DNA of 64,000 nt from JAWWPY01 sp963822825 (GTDB lineage Bacteria; Actinomycetota; Actinomycetes; Streptosporangiales; Streptosporangiaceae). Under the pieces are notes generated by a model that saw only the letters and a program-made list of their open reading frames with translations, was not told the origin of the DNA and ran no database searches. A program made the position numbers and the translations under genes. The stretch's first letter is position 1. Each line of letters begins with the position of its first letter. Of the stretch, positions 1 to 8,247 are shown piece after piece. The DNA is taken from assembly GCA_963822825.1 (NCBI GenBank), contig CAWGIW010000003.1, positions 62,001 to 126,000 on the forward strand. The letters run 5' to 3'.

Positions 1-295
1 ACGGCGAAATCCCCCAAGGCTTGAAGTGCACCCCGACGAGCCGCACCCGTGTGGGGTACTCGAAGAGGAAACGCCTGGTCCATACACCCATGAACCACCC
101 ATCGGTGAACACTGCCGACGGCACCGAAGGGTCGGAATCCCACAGGCGGACGGGTCCGCCCAGGTTGACAAACAGGTGTGCCGACGGCATCGGCGGGACG
201 TTCATCGGGCGGTGGCGCGGCACCCCGGTCAGGCAGTAGATGTCGTCGATGAACCGGTCGAGCGGCGGGGCGGGCACCTGGCCGACGTATTCCAT
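1..295 (-). CDS. AraC-type regulator with DUF6597-like N-terminal domain (partial, cut by window edge)
   Basis: About 98 residues of the N-terminus are visible, starting at an ATG whose frame is closed by a TGA ten codons upstream. The fragment reads as the DUF6597-type domain that precedes the AraC helix-turn-helix. Key stretches are the PPMPSAHLFVNLGGPVRLWD region (residues about 43-62) and the VRLVGVHFKPWGIS end, where such domains contact the rest of the protein. The DNA-binding half lies outside the window, so the regulator assignment is from family resemblance only. The gene faces away from the SDR gene across a 266-bp divergent spacer that holds a short palindrome (490-500). No target can be named. 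Confidence 0.75.
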   Translation of the reverse strand, partial: MEYVGQVPAPPLDRFIDDIYCLTGVPRHRPMNVPPMPSAHLFVNLGGPVRLWDSDPSVPSAVFTDGWFMGVWTRRFLFEYPTRVRLVGVHFKPWGISP

Positions 296-489
296 GGACT
301 CAGTGTGGCCGACGAGGGTTCAGTCCGCGCCATCGCTGAGCGCGGAAACTCCCTGCTCAAGACCACGTTCAGTGGGCGCACATTGCGACGCGCCGGGTCG
401 GCCCCGGACCCGTTGCTTCGGCAGATCTCGGCGTCGATCCGTTGTGGAATCTGTTCGAGGCGGTTAGGGCTCGGCCCGCCAGCTCTCAC

Positions 490-500
490 ATCACCGTGAT
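490..500. promoter_or_regulatory. Short palindrome in the AraC/SDR divergent spacer
   Basis: ATCACCGTGAT is an 11-bp perfect palindrome around a central C, located 62 bp before the SDR start and 195 bp before the AraC-type start. It could be an operator for either gene. No clear -35/-10 pair was recognised nearby, so this is only a candidate. Confidence 0.25.
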
Positions 501-561
501 CACGGGTCGGCCCCATCAAGCGGCATGGTAGCGGCGGAGTTCGGGAGTTAGAGTCGGTCCG

Positions 562-1314
562 GTGAGCGGGCGGGCAGTTCTGATCACCGGGGCGGCCAGG
601 GGCATCGGCCGGGCCGTCGCGGAAGCGTTCGCGAGGCAGGGTGACCGGGTGGCGGTCCACTATGGCCAGTCGGCCCGCCTGGCCGCGGAACTGGCGGCCG
701 GGCTGCCGGGCAGCGGGCACGCGGTGGTGCAGGCCGATCTGGCCGACCCGCAGGCGGTGCGCCGGATGGTGGATGAGTCGTGCCAGGTGCTTGGTGGCCT
801 GGACGTGCTGGTGAACAACGCCGGCGTCTTCACCCCGCACCCGATCACCGAGGTGTCCTATGAGCAGTGGCAAGCGGAATGGCAGGCGACGCTCGCCGTC
901 AACCTCACTGGAGCCGCGAACGTGACCTGGTGTGCCGTCCAGCACATGATCTCGCGGGGTGGCGGGCGGATCGTCAACGTTTCCTCCCGGGGAGCCTTCC
1001 GCGGCGAGCCGAACCAGCCCGCCTACGGCGCGAGCAAGGCCGGGCTGAACGCGTTCGGCCAGTCGCTGGCGCGGGCCCTGGCCCCGCACGGCATCGCGGT
1101 GACGACCGTGGCACCGGGCTACGTCGAAACCGACATGGCGGCCACGCACCTCGCCGGGCCCTCGGGCGATCAGATCCGCACGCAGAGCCCGTTCGGGCGG
1201 GTCGCCCGCGCGGACGAAATCGCGGCCGCCGTACTGTACCTCGCATCCCCGGAGGCCGAATGGGCCAGCGGCACCATCGTCGATCTCAACGGCGCCTCCT
1301 ATCTGCGGCCTTAA
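562..1314 (+). CDS. SDR-family NAD(P)-dependent oxidoreductase
   Basis: A 250-residue classical short-chain dehydrogenase/reductase with a GTG start. The Rossmann cofactor motif TGAARGIG is at residues 9-16, NNAG at 85-88, and the catalytic Ser142/Tyr155/Lys159 set sits in NVSS and YGASK. The C-terminal PGYVETDM and ASGTIVDLNG segments are typical of FabG-like members. It is a soluble cytoplasmic enzyme reducing or oxidising a carbonyl/alcohol; the sequence does not reveal the substrate. The DMT transporter begins 14 bp downstream, so the two are probably co-transcribed. It is full length for the family and undamaged. Confidence 0.93.
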   Translation: MSGRAVLITGAARGIGRAVAEAFARQGDRVAVHYGQSARLAAELAAGLPGSGHAVVQADLADPQAVRRMVDESCQVLGGLDVLVNNAGVFTPHPITEVSYEQWQAEWQATLAVNLTGAANVTWCAVQHMISRGGGRIVNVSSRGAFRGEPNQPAYGASKAGLNAFGQSLARALAPHGIAVTTVAPGYVETDMAATHLAGPSGDQIRTQSPFGRVARADEIAAAVLYLASPEAEWASGTIVDLNGASYLRP

Positions 1315-1328
1315 CGGGAGGCTAGACA

Positions 1329-2237
1329 GTGAGTGTGGCCATCGTCCTGGCGGCCGGAGCGGCGTTGCTGTCGGCCATGGCGGTCGTACTCCAGCGACTG
1401 GCGCTGGAGTCGGCGCCCGCGGGCTCCAGCCTCAGTCCCCGGCTGATGACCCACGCACTGAGGAAGCGTGGCTGGCTTATCGGTTTCGGCCTCATGCTCG
1501 CCATGTTCGTCCTGCAGGCGTCGGCGCTGCGTGTCGGCCAGCTCAGCATTGTCCAGCCGATGGTCACCACCGAGCTGATCTTCCTGGTGGCCATTCTGGT
1601 GGCGGGTTTCCACCACACGGTCGGCTGGCGGGAATTGCTGGGGATCCTGGCCATAGTGGCCGGACTCGTCGGCTTCTTCACCTCCGCATCGCCCGCCGTC
1701 GGCAAAGGACAGCCCGATGACCGGGCTTGGGTCGTGGTGTCGGTGGTGACCGTAGTGTGCGCGCTCGGGCTGGTGGCGGCGAGCCGCTCCGGTCCCCGCT
1801 GGTGGCGGGCCGCCGCGCTGGGGGCGGCCTCCGCGGTCTTGTTCGCCTACAACGCTGCCTTGACCAAGACTTTGACCACGCTGCTGCGCCAGGGAGGCTG
1901 GGGCCACGTTTTCGAGAGCTGGGACCCGTATCTGCTGGCCCTCACCGGCGTATGCGGGTTGTTCCTCTTGCAGAGCGCGCTGCACGCCGGGCCGATCACC
2001 GCGTCGCGCACCACCAACGTCATCATCAACCCCCTGGTCAGCATCCTGATCGGGGTCACCGCCTTCAGCGAGCGGCTGCGTGCGGGAGCGGGATTCGTAG
2101 CTCTCGACGTCCTGGCCCTGACGGTGATGTGCACTGGCGTCGTCGTGCTCATCCGCTCGCCGTTGGTGGCAGGCACGGGCGGAATGGCCGTCCCTGAGCA
2201 CCTCGGCGCCGATCCCCTCCCGCCTCCAGTCGGGTAA
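1329..2237 (+). CDS. DMT-superfamily (EamA-like) membrane transporter
   Basis: About 302 residues with nine to ten hydrophobic segments, starting with VAIVLAAGAALLSAMAVVLQ at the N-terminus. The duplicated five-helix half-repeat is that of drug/metabolite transporters, and the LSIVQPMVTTELIF and NVIINPLVSILIG stretches are typical of the EamA-like actinobacterial branch. The start is GTG; another GTG two codons in is possible. It follows the SDR gene by 14 bp, which suggests export or uptake of a small metabolite linked to that enzyme, but that is inference. The C-terminal 20 residues are a polar tail. No damage is seen. Confidence 0.85.
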   Translation: MSVAIVLAAGAALLSAMAVVLQRLALESAPAGSSLSPRLMTHALRKRGWLIGFGLMLAMFVLQASALRVGQLSIVQPMVTTELIFLVAILVAGFHHTVGWRELLGILAIVAGLVGFFTSASPAVGKGQPDDRAWVVVSVVTVVCALGLVAASRSGPRWWRAAALGAASAVLFAYNAALTKTLTTLLRQGGWGHVFESWDPYLLALTGVCGLFLLQSALHAGPITASRTTNVIINPLVSILIGVTAFSERLRAGAGFVALDVLALTVMCTGVVVLIRSPLVAGTGGMAVPEHLGADPLPPPVG

Positions 2238-2365
2238 CGCGCGTTGCGCGGTGCGTTTGGGCCTTGTGCCCGGCGGCCGCTGAGTTTAGCCTCCGGAACG
2301 TGTGTCCCTGCGACTCGCAGGTTCACGGGCTCACGTCCTGCCCGTAAAGAATGCCTGGAGGCACG

Positions 2366-4266
2366 ATGCGTATTCGCCGGCCGTTACCTCTGCTTGTCGT
2401 CGGTGCGCTCCTTCTCGGAGCGGGCCAGTTCTTCCTTGGGACGGGCGCCAGCGCGCAGCCCTTCGGCTATAACAACCTCACCCCGAATCAGAAGAGGCAC
2501 GTATCCGGCCTGCTCGCCCTCGAACTGGGTGGTGTAGGTCTCAGGGGGCAGCCTCGGCGAGGACGTCGTCGAACCCGGTGACCCAGCCCGCCTGCGCTGT
2601 GAACCTGGGTACCGACGTCAAGGTCAACCAGAACTGCCTCAACCTTTCCGACCCCGCGCTGAATGGGCGGGGGCAGGCCCAGAACGAGACATGGGTCGCG
2701 GCCGATCCTCTCAATCCGCGTAACATCGTGGCCGGTTATAACGACTACCGCCGCGGTGACGGGACCTGCGGCATCTCGTACTCCACTACCGGCGGCCGGG
2801 CCTGGGCCGACGCCACGATGCCCAACGGTTTCGTGATCGGCGCCGCCTATGGCGGGACGCCACGTGAGTACATGCAGGCGAGCGGGGACCCGTCGGCCGG
2901 GTGGGACACCCGGGGGAACACCTACTACACCTGCCAGGAATTCAAGCGCGGATCCGGCGTGACCGAGGACGCCGATCAGTCCAGCGGTATCTACGTGTAC
3001 CGGTCCACCGGGACGGACGGCGCTTCATGGAATTTCACCGGCCGCCCCGTGGCCGAGCACAACGATGTGGCGGGCGCTGGCAACTTCCTGCTCGACAAGC
3101 CACTGATGACCGTTGACGACGGCATGCACAGCCCGTTCCGTGACCGCCTCTACGTCACCTGGACGACATTCGCCGCCGACGGCACCGCCTACATCTACGA
3201 GGCCAGCTCCGCCGACTATGGCGAGCATTTCAGCGCCCCGGCCCTGGTCAGCACCGACAGTAGCCTGTGCGCCAAGTCGGTGACTGCCACCCACCCGAAT
3301 GGCCGCTGCGACAGCAACCAGTTCTCCGACCCGTTCACCGCACCGGACGGGACGCTCTACGTCGCGTGGGCCAACTACAACAACGCGACCAGCGGCGGCG
3401 GCGACAACCACAACCAGATGCTGCTGGCCAAGTCCACCGATGGTGGCGCGACATTCTCCGCGCCAGTCAAGGTGGGCGACTTCAACGAACTTCCGGACTG
3501 CGCGACCTACCAGGGCGGTGCCGACGCGGGCGACGCGTGCGTGCCGGAGAAGGGCGCCACAGCAGCGTCGATTTTCCGCGCCGCCAACTACCCGTATGGC
3601 GCCGTTGACCCTCGGAGCCCGGACACCGTCGCCGTCACCTATGGCTCTTACATCAACCGCAACTCGAACGAGGCGAATGGCTGTGTCCCCGCTGGGTTCA
3701 GCGCGCTCACCGGACAGAACCTCTACACGGGCGTCAAAACGGCGGGCGCTTGCCACAACGCGGTCGTTCTTTCGGTATCGAGGGACAGCGGCGCCGCGTT
3801 CACCGGCGGCCGCCAGGATGTGCGGACCCTCCCCGTGGCCGAGAGCACGGCCGGTCAGCGTACCTCCGACCAGTACTGGCCGGGCATGGGGTTCACGCCG
3901 GGCGGCACGCTGGTCGTTGGCTCTTTTGACCGCGCCTACGGGACCGACGAGACGACGGGCTTCTCCGATATCTCGGTGTCCACGTCACACGACCTGATTA
4001 CCTTCGGAAACGTTCAGCGGGTGACCACATCGAGCATGCCCCCCGAAACCGAGTTCAACGGGCTCTTCTACGGCGACTACTTCCAGCTGGCCGTGACCGG
4101 CGACATCGCTCACCCGGTCTGGTCCGACACCCGGGCCAAGGACTTGTTCCTGTGCCCGGGTACCGGGACGGTCGGCCACCCACCGCAGGCCTGCCCAGGC
4201 ACTGGAGCGAACTTCAGCCCGGCCAACGACGAGGAGATCTATACGGCCAGCGTCCCCGTCCAGTAA
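2366..4266 (+). CDS. Secreted sialidase-like (BNR/Asp-box) protein with a frameshift after the signal peptide
   Basis: The ATG at 2366 has a good Shine-Dalgarno (CTGGAGG at 2355-2361) and opens a clear signal peptide, PLPLLVVGALLLGAG ending near ASAQ. That frame continues through NLTPNQKRHVSGLLALELGG and then loses sense. The rest of the protein (from about 2540, long open frame from 2578) is in another frame: about 560 residues with Asp-box-like turns (STDGGATF, SRDSGAAF) and the CAVNLGTDVKVNQNC region found in secreted actinobacterial exo-sialidase-like proteins. The two pieces need a net -1 (or +2) correction between about 2515 and 2550. Either the gene is broken or the base call is wrong. 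Catalytic sialidase residues were not verified, so the enzymatic role is tentative. Confidence 0.75.
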
Positions 4267-4300
4267 CCCCGGGCGCCGGGCGAGGCGCCCAGGGCGGCTC

Positions 4301-4531
4301 TCACCCGTCGTCTTCACCGAGCAGGAGCCTGCGCGCCTGCTCGTAGGGGATGGCCCCCGGTCGGCCTGCCGCTGACCACTCCCTGTATTCCTCCAGGGCT
4401 GCCGCGGCCTCAGCGCCCCAGAACGCCCCGAAGGCCTGATCGTGGTGTACGACGGCGGTGTCCTGGCCACGAAGGACATCAAGGCGATCGTTGTACAAGA
4501 CGGGGAGCTCGCCGGCTTCGCATTCGTGCAC
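4301..4531 (-). CDS. Small protein with antitoxin-like C-terminal tail
   Basis: 76 residues from a GTG start. The C-terminal part (ALEEYREWSAAGRPGAI then EQARRLLLG) resembles the helical toxin-binding tail of Phd/YefM-like antitoxins from actinomycetes, but the N-terminal DNA-binding part is too short for that family. No toxin gene is adjacent. It may be a truncated antitoxin or an unrelated small gene. The opposite strand also has an open frame here, so coding strand is not certain. Confidence 0.35.
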   Translation of the reverse strand: MHECEAGELPVLYNDRLDVLRGQDTAVVHHDQAFGAFWGAEAAAALEEYREWSAAGRPGAIPYEQARRLLLGEDDG

Positions 4532-4759
4532 CCCGACCAGGTGGCTGGGCGGGTGACACCTCTGGTGGCGCGCCGGATCAGCGCGTGCCTGGAGGCCTTG
4601 GCCGCCGGGACGGTGGCATCCCTAGAAGGTGGCCGCCCGGCAGGCTGATTCCCGCTGGCGCGGAACGCTTGCGGGTGTCGTCAGAGCGCGGCCGACAGCG
4701 CATCCCCACATCTCAGCGCGGTGGTCACCGGCTTCCGCCAGCCGCTGCGCGGGGCAGTC

Positions 4760-6145
4760 TCACTGGGAGGCCGCCGGAACCCGGCGGTGGGTCCGGCCGC
4801 CGACGTCGATTCCCACCACGGCGCCGCTGCCGTCGCGGGTGAAGAAGCCGCGCTGCCCCCGCAAGCCGCCGCTGGTGATGATGTACTCATCCCCGTTGCC
4901 GGGCAGCAGGCCGATTTCTTCCCGCGGGTAGCCGGGGGGCAGCTCCTCGTCGGCCGCCGCCCGGATCTCCGGCTTGATGTCGACCGCGAGCGTCAGCACC
5001 GCCCCATCGGTGGCGATGGTCAGGTCCATGGCGTCGTTCTCGTAGTGCCCGGCGACTTCCCGGGCCCGCGCCTCGTCATAGGGGAGCGGCTCGGGGTCCC
5101 GGTCGGTCACCCCCAGGTAGGTCTGCAGCGCCCAGCGGACGACGGCCTGGTTGAAGGGGATGCCGTCCGGGCCGGCGTTGGACAGCGCGGCCACGGCGAA
5201 GTCCCGTTCGGGCACGGTGAGCAGCTCGGCGAACTGGCCGTTGGCCGACCCGCCGTGCCCGACGGTGCGAACACCGTCCACATCGCGCAGAAACCAGCAG
5301 ATGCCGAGGGCGTCGCCGAGGCTGCTGCCCCGCAACGCGGCCGTCGGCTCCTTCATCCGCCGCAGCATCTCGGCGGGCAGAACCGGGGCACCGCTTTCCG
5401 CGCGGCCGTCACCGAGATGGAACCGGGCCCAGCGCAACTGGTCCGCCACCGATGACGCGAGCCCCCCGCCCGCGTTACGGTAGCGCGGGCCTCTCCACAT
5501 CCGCGCGACGGACATCGCTGCGTCCTCGCCGAGGTTGTGCCCCACGGCGAACCGCCGGGTCATGACGTCAGTGGCCGCGAAGAAGCTGTGCGACAGGCCC
5601 AGCGGCTCCAGGACGAGGAAGGCAATGGCTTTTTCGTACGGCATGCCGGTGACCTTCTCGATGACCCGCCCCAGCAGGCTGTAGCCCGCCTGGCTGTAGG
5701 AGACCCGGGCACCCAGCGGCGCGACCAGCTCCAGCTCGGCCAGCTTCGGCACAAAGCGGGCCAGGGCGTCATCCCCCTCACCGGTGTCGAGGAGAAGATC
5801 CCAGCCGAGGCCGGCGGTGTGGTTGAGCAGGTTCAGCACGGTGACCTGCGCCGCAGTCTGCTCGCCGGAGAGCCTGAGTTCGGGAACGTACCGGCGCACC
5901 GGCGCGTCCAGCTCGACCCGGCCGTCCGCGACCAGGCGCATCAGCGCGGTCGCCGTGTAGGTCTTCGTGACCGAGCCCAGGACGTACAGCGTGTCCCGGT
6001 CGACGGGCAGCGGGTTCTCGACGCTGGTCACGCCGTGGCAGGCGTAGATCTCCTGGTCGTCCGCCCATACCCCGACGGCAACGCCAGGAATGCCGAACTT
6101 CGCGGCCGTGGCCTCGACGAAATCGAACAGCGTGTCTGGGGACAT
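4760..6145 (-). CDS. Serine hydrolase of the beta-lactamase / D-Ala-D-Ala peptidase fold
   Basis: 461 residues, starting at the ATG preceded by GAGGAG about 9 bases upstream; an upstream GTG in frame is less likely. The active-site SxxK is GSVTK (Ser58, Lys61). The second motif is Tyr150-Ser-Gln in place of the usual YxN, and GHGGSANG supplies the third (HxG) motif. This is the class C/EstB/Pab87-like fold acting on peptides or esters; the substrate is unknown. No signal peptide or membrane segment is seen, so it is probably cytoplasmic. A C-terminal lipocalin-like portion follows the hydrolase domain. It is divergent from a TetR gene across a spacer with three palindromes, so it is probably repressed by that TetR. 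Confidence 0.9.
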   Translation of the reverse strand: MSPDTLFDFVEATAAKFGIPGVAVGVWADDQEIYACHGVTSVENPLPVDRDTLYVLGSVTKTYTATALMRLVADGRVELDAPVRRYVPELRLSGEQTAAQVTVLNLLNHTAGLGWDLLLDTGEGDDALARFVPKLAELELVAPLGARVSYSQAGYSLLGRVIEKVTGMPYEKAIAFLVLEPLGLSHSFFAATDVMTRRFAVGHNLGEDAAMSVARMWRGPRYRNAGGGLASSVADQLRWARFHLGDGRAESGAPVLPAEMLRRMKEPTAALRGSSLGDALGICWFLRDVDGVRTVGHGGSANGQFAELLTVPERDFAVAALSNAGPDGIPFNQAVVRWALQTYLGVTDRDPEPLPYDEARAREVAGHYENDAMDLTIATDGAVLTLAVDIKPEIRAAADEELPPGYPREEIGLLPGNGDEYIITSGGLRGQRGFFTRDGSGAVVGIDVGGRTHRRVPAASQ

Positions 6146-6218
6146 TTCCGTTCTCCTCTTCGGCTTCTTCCCGCGCACGCCGCCCGGGTGACTGCGCGGC
6201 GGCGCCGGCCGTGACTTG

Positions 6219-6289
6219 CACTTAGTTCAAGTGGAACGCTACGCCATGACTTGAACAGTGTGCAAGTGAATTCTTGAACTATGTTCAAG
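6219..6289. promoter_or_regulatory. Three palindromic operators between the hydrolase and its TetR
   Basis: Three related inverted repeats lie in the divergent spacer: 6219-6233 (CACTT-AGTTC-AAGTG), 6249-6267 (ACTTG...CAAGT, imperfect inside) and 6273-6289 (CTTGAACTATGTTCAAG, perfect 7+3+7). All share the ACTTG/CAAGT or CTTGAAC/GTTCAAG half-sites. The placement, 29-99 bp before the TetR start and 74-144 bp before the hydrolase start, is what TetR autoregulation of a divergent pair requires. Confidence 0.8.
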
Positions 6290-6317
6290 ACGGTGCCTGG
6301 GGCCTTATCGTGGGCGG

Positions 6318-6992
6318 ATGCCGCGCGACACGCTGACCCGCGAACAGATCGTCAAGGCAACGATCGACCTGCTGGACGCCGAGGGCCTGGACGGCCTCAA
6401 CATGCGCGCGCTGGGCCAGCGGCTGGGCTCGGCGGCCACCGCGGTCTACTGGCACGTGGGCAGCAAGGACAACCTCATCGCCCTCGCCGCCGACCAGGCG
6501 TGGAACGAGATCGAGTTGCCCGACCTGACCGTGACCAGATGGCGGACGGCGGCCACGGAGATGGCCACCGGCCTGCACGCGATGCTCACCCGCCACCCCT
6601 GGCTGGTGCAGGCCTTCGGCTCCTTCCTGATGTTCGGCGCCGGCAAGGCCCGCCACGATGACCACAGCCTCGCCATCTATGAGGCGGCCGGGTTCACCGG
6701 CGCGCGGGCCGACCAGGCGGTGGCCACCGTCTTCACCTTCGTGCTCGGCAACGCCCTCGGCGCAGCCGCGGCGGCCTCGCTCACCAGGAAGCTCAGCCGC
6801 GATGGCGGTAACGCCGACAAGCTGATACGCGACCACATGGCCAAAGCCCGCGAGATCGCGGCGCAGTTCCCGCGGTTGCGCGCCCGGCTCGGAACCGCCG
6901 CCGCCGGCTACGCCGCGGCACCCGACAACAGCTTCGAGTTCGGCCTCCAAGCCATCCTCGACGGCCTGGAAGCCCAGCTCACCAAGTCATAG
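6318..6992 (+). CDS. TetR-family transcriptional repressor
   Basis: 224 residues. The N-terminal TetR helix-turn-helix is clear: LTREQIVKATIDLLDAEG, then NMRALGQRLG and TAVYWHVGSKDNLIAL (residues about 6-52). The C-terminal half is an all-helical ligand/dimer domain like that of TetR proper (TetR_C). The gene is divergent from the serine hydrolase, and three matching palindromes lie between them, so it most likely represses both itself and the hydrolase until a small ligand binds. The ligand is unknown. The start ATG has only a weak purine stretch upstream (GGGCGG). Confidence 0.93.
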   Translation: MPRDTLTREQIVKATIDLLDAEGLDGLNMRALGQRLGSAATAVYWHVGSKDNLIALAADQAWNEIELPDLTVTRWRTAATEMATGLHAMLTRHPWLVQAFGSFLMFGAGKARHDDHSLAIYEAAGFTGARADQAVATVFTFVLGNALGAAAAASLTRKLSRDGGNADKLIRDHMAKAREIAAQFPRLRARLGTAAAGYAAAPDNSFEFGLQAILDGLEAQLTKS

Positions 6993-7181
6993 CAGCGGTG
7001 CCGGACCACGCGGCGCCCTCCGGAGATTGCCCTCCGGAGATGCGCTTGCGGCCAGGACGAATCCGGGCCGCCTGATGGCCGTAGGCCGCAGCGCGGTCGC
7101 CGCCGGAGCCGGCCCGCCGGGGGAGTTCGGTGCGCAGCCCGTTGAGGATAGATTCGTGGATCCACAGCACGGCGTTTTTCT

Positions 7182-7568
7182 TCAACGAACCACCTGCGCC
7201 GCCAGGCGCCGCTGCACCGACCGCTCGCCCGGGCCGCAGTCGCCCGGGCTCGCTAGCCGGTTCTGAATAACGCTCGCCGTGCCGAGCCATCTCAGCTGGG
7301 CGTCGAGCCAGCCGGCCTGCTGCAGTGCCTCGACCCTCCGCAGCCGGTGATAGCGCTCACCCGCGAACGCCTCCAGCGTCAGGCCATGGCTGCGATAGGC
7401 ATCGATCAATTGCCGCACGCCATCGCGTACCGTCCATCGTGGGCGGAATTCTGGGACCTCGGCGGCGATCAGGTCACAAGACACCCGGTAGTCGCGTTTG
7501 TCCGCGGCCGAGCCGTCAGCGAACGTGACCTGGCTGCCTGGCACGGCCTCCGCCACGATCTGCGCCAC
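7182..7568 (-). pseudogene. C-terminal remnant of an NAD-dependent epimerase/dehydratase
   Basis: The frame encodes the C-terminus of an extended SDR epimerase. DKRDYRVSCDLIAAEVP, then FRPRWTVRDGVRQLIDAY matches the conserved 'core of the last third' of these proteins, followed by RYHRLRRVEALQ. The Rossmann domain and catalytic residues are absent, as 7569 onward is not coding in any matching frame. Beyond about residue 93 the frame runs into a repeat shared with the end of the intact jetD gene (7249-7316). It is a leftover of a deleted gene, useful mainly as a marker of rearrangement. Confidence 0.6.
7249..7316 (+). repeat. Direct repeat of the jetD 3' end and its flank (left copy)
   Basis: 29 bases (7249-7277) match the last codons, stop and trailer of the intact jetD (35528-35556) with one mismatch. 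A further 21 identical bases (7291-7311) match 35608-35628. The right copy carries about 39 extra bases between the two blocks. Both copies lie in the same orientation and are 28.3 kb apart. Confidence 0.85.
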
Positions 7569-8247
7569 GATTCAGCGATCTTCCTGGAGTGAGCGCTACC
7601 GACCCGTGAGAGCGATTGAACAGAGCCGACGCGCGCTTCACCGTCGCCAGCCTGCCTCAGCAGTAGGACGATAAAAGGCCCAGCCTTTACTGGCTTGATG
7701 TCAAGCGGGGAATCCCGTGTGATTTCCGGTGATTCCCACGATCACCTAGCGGTATCCGGACTCGCATACTGCTGGCATGGCACGCGGGATTGATCGCCGG
7801 TCGTCGGCGGACTCCGCGCCGCGTCGGCGAAGGATCATCAAGGCGCACGCGCCTGACCTGATGTGCCGTTGAGCCGGCTGGAGGCGGGGCTACGGAGGAG
7901 GGGGGAATCCGTAGCTCGGTAGCCTCTCCTCCAGCCCTGCGCATGGCCCGCGGCTCAGCGCCACAGCCCGCGGCTGAGCGCCACAGCCCGCGGCCGAGCG
8001 CGCCGCGACCCGGCGATCGTTTCCCGGCCCGGCGGCCGGCGGCCGGCATCGCGGCGACCGGATCCAGGCCCGGCGGTCGGCATCCCGGCGACCGGATCCA
8101 GGCCCGGCGACCGGATCCAGGCCCGGCGACCGCGTCCCCGGCCCGTCACCAGTCCTTGACGATCCGGTCTTTTTGGGCTAACCCAGTTCCAGCGGCTTGC
8201 CATTGCCGTACCGTTGCCGTGTCCGCTGACTAGACGATGGGCCTGGG
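7569..8247. other. Non-coding stretch before the histidine kinase, with hairpins and short tandem repeats
   Basis: No convincing gene. A perfect hairpin AAAGGC-CCA-GCCTTT is at 7674-7688, followed by the palindrome CTTGATGTCAAG. From about 7951 to 8135 there are short tandem repeats: first units based on CAGCCCGCGGCTGAGCGCCA, then three copies of a unit based on GGCGACCGGATCCAGGCCC. Open frames across it are low-complexity Arg/Pro/Gly strings, as expected from repeats. Confidence 0.6.

Noticed and set aside
4442..4648. Plus-strand 68-codon frame overlapping the small antitoxin-like gene
   Set aside because: It has reasonable codon use (AGFAFVHPDQVAGRV), but no ribosome-binding site and no recognisable family. 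The opposite strand has a more protein-like end. Neither strand is certain.
7027..7266. Plus-strand frame ending LASRF as a jetD piece with its own function
   Set aside because: Only the last five codons match jetD; the shared DNA continues past the stop, so it is a recombination scar and not a gene.
7951..8135. CRISPR array
   Set aside because: The repeats are contiguous or overlapping without unique spacers of constant length, and no cas gene is near.
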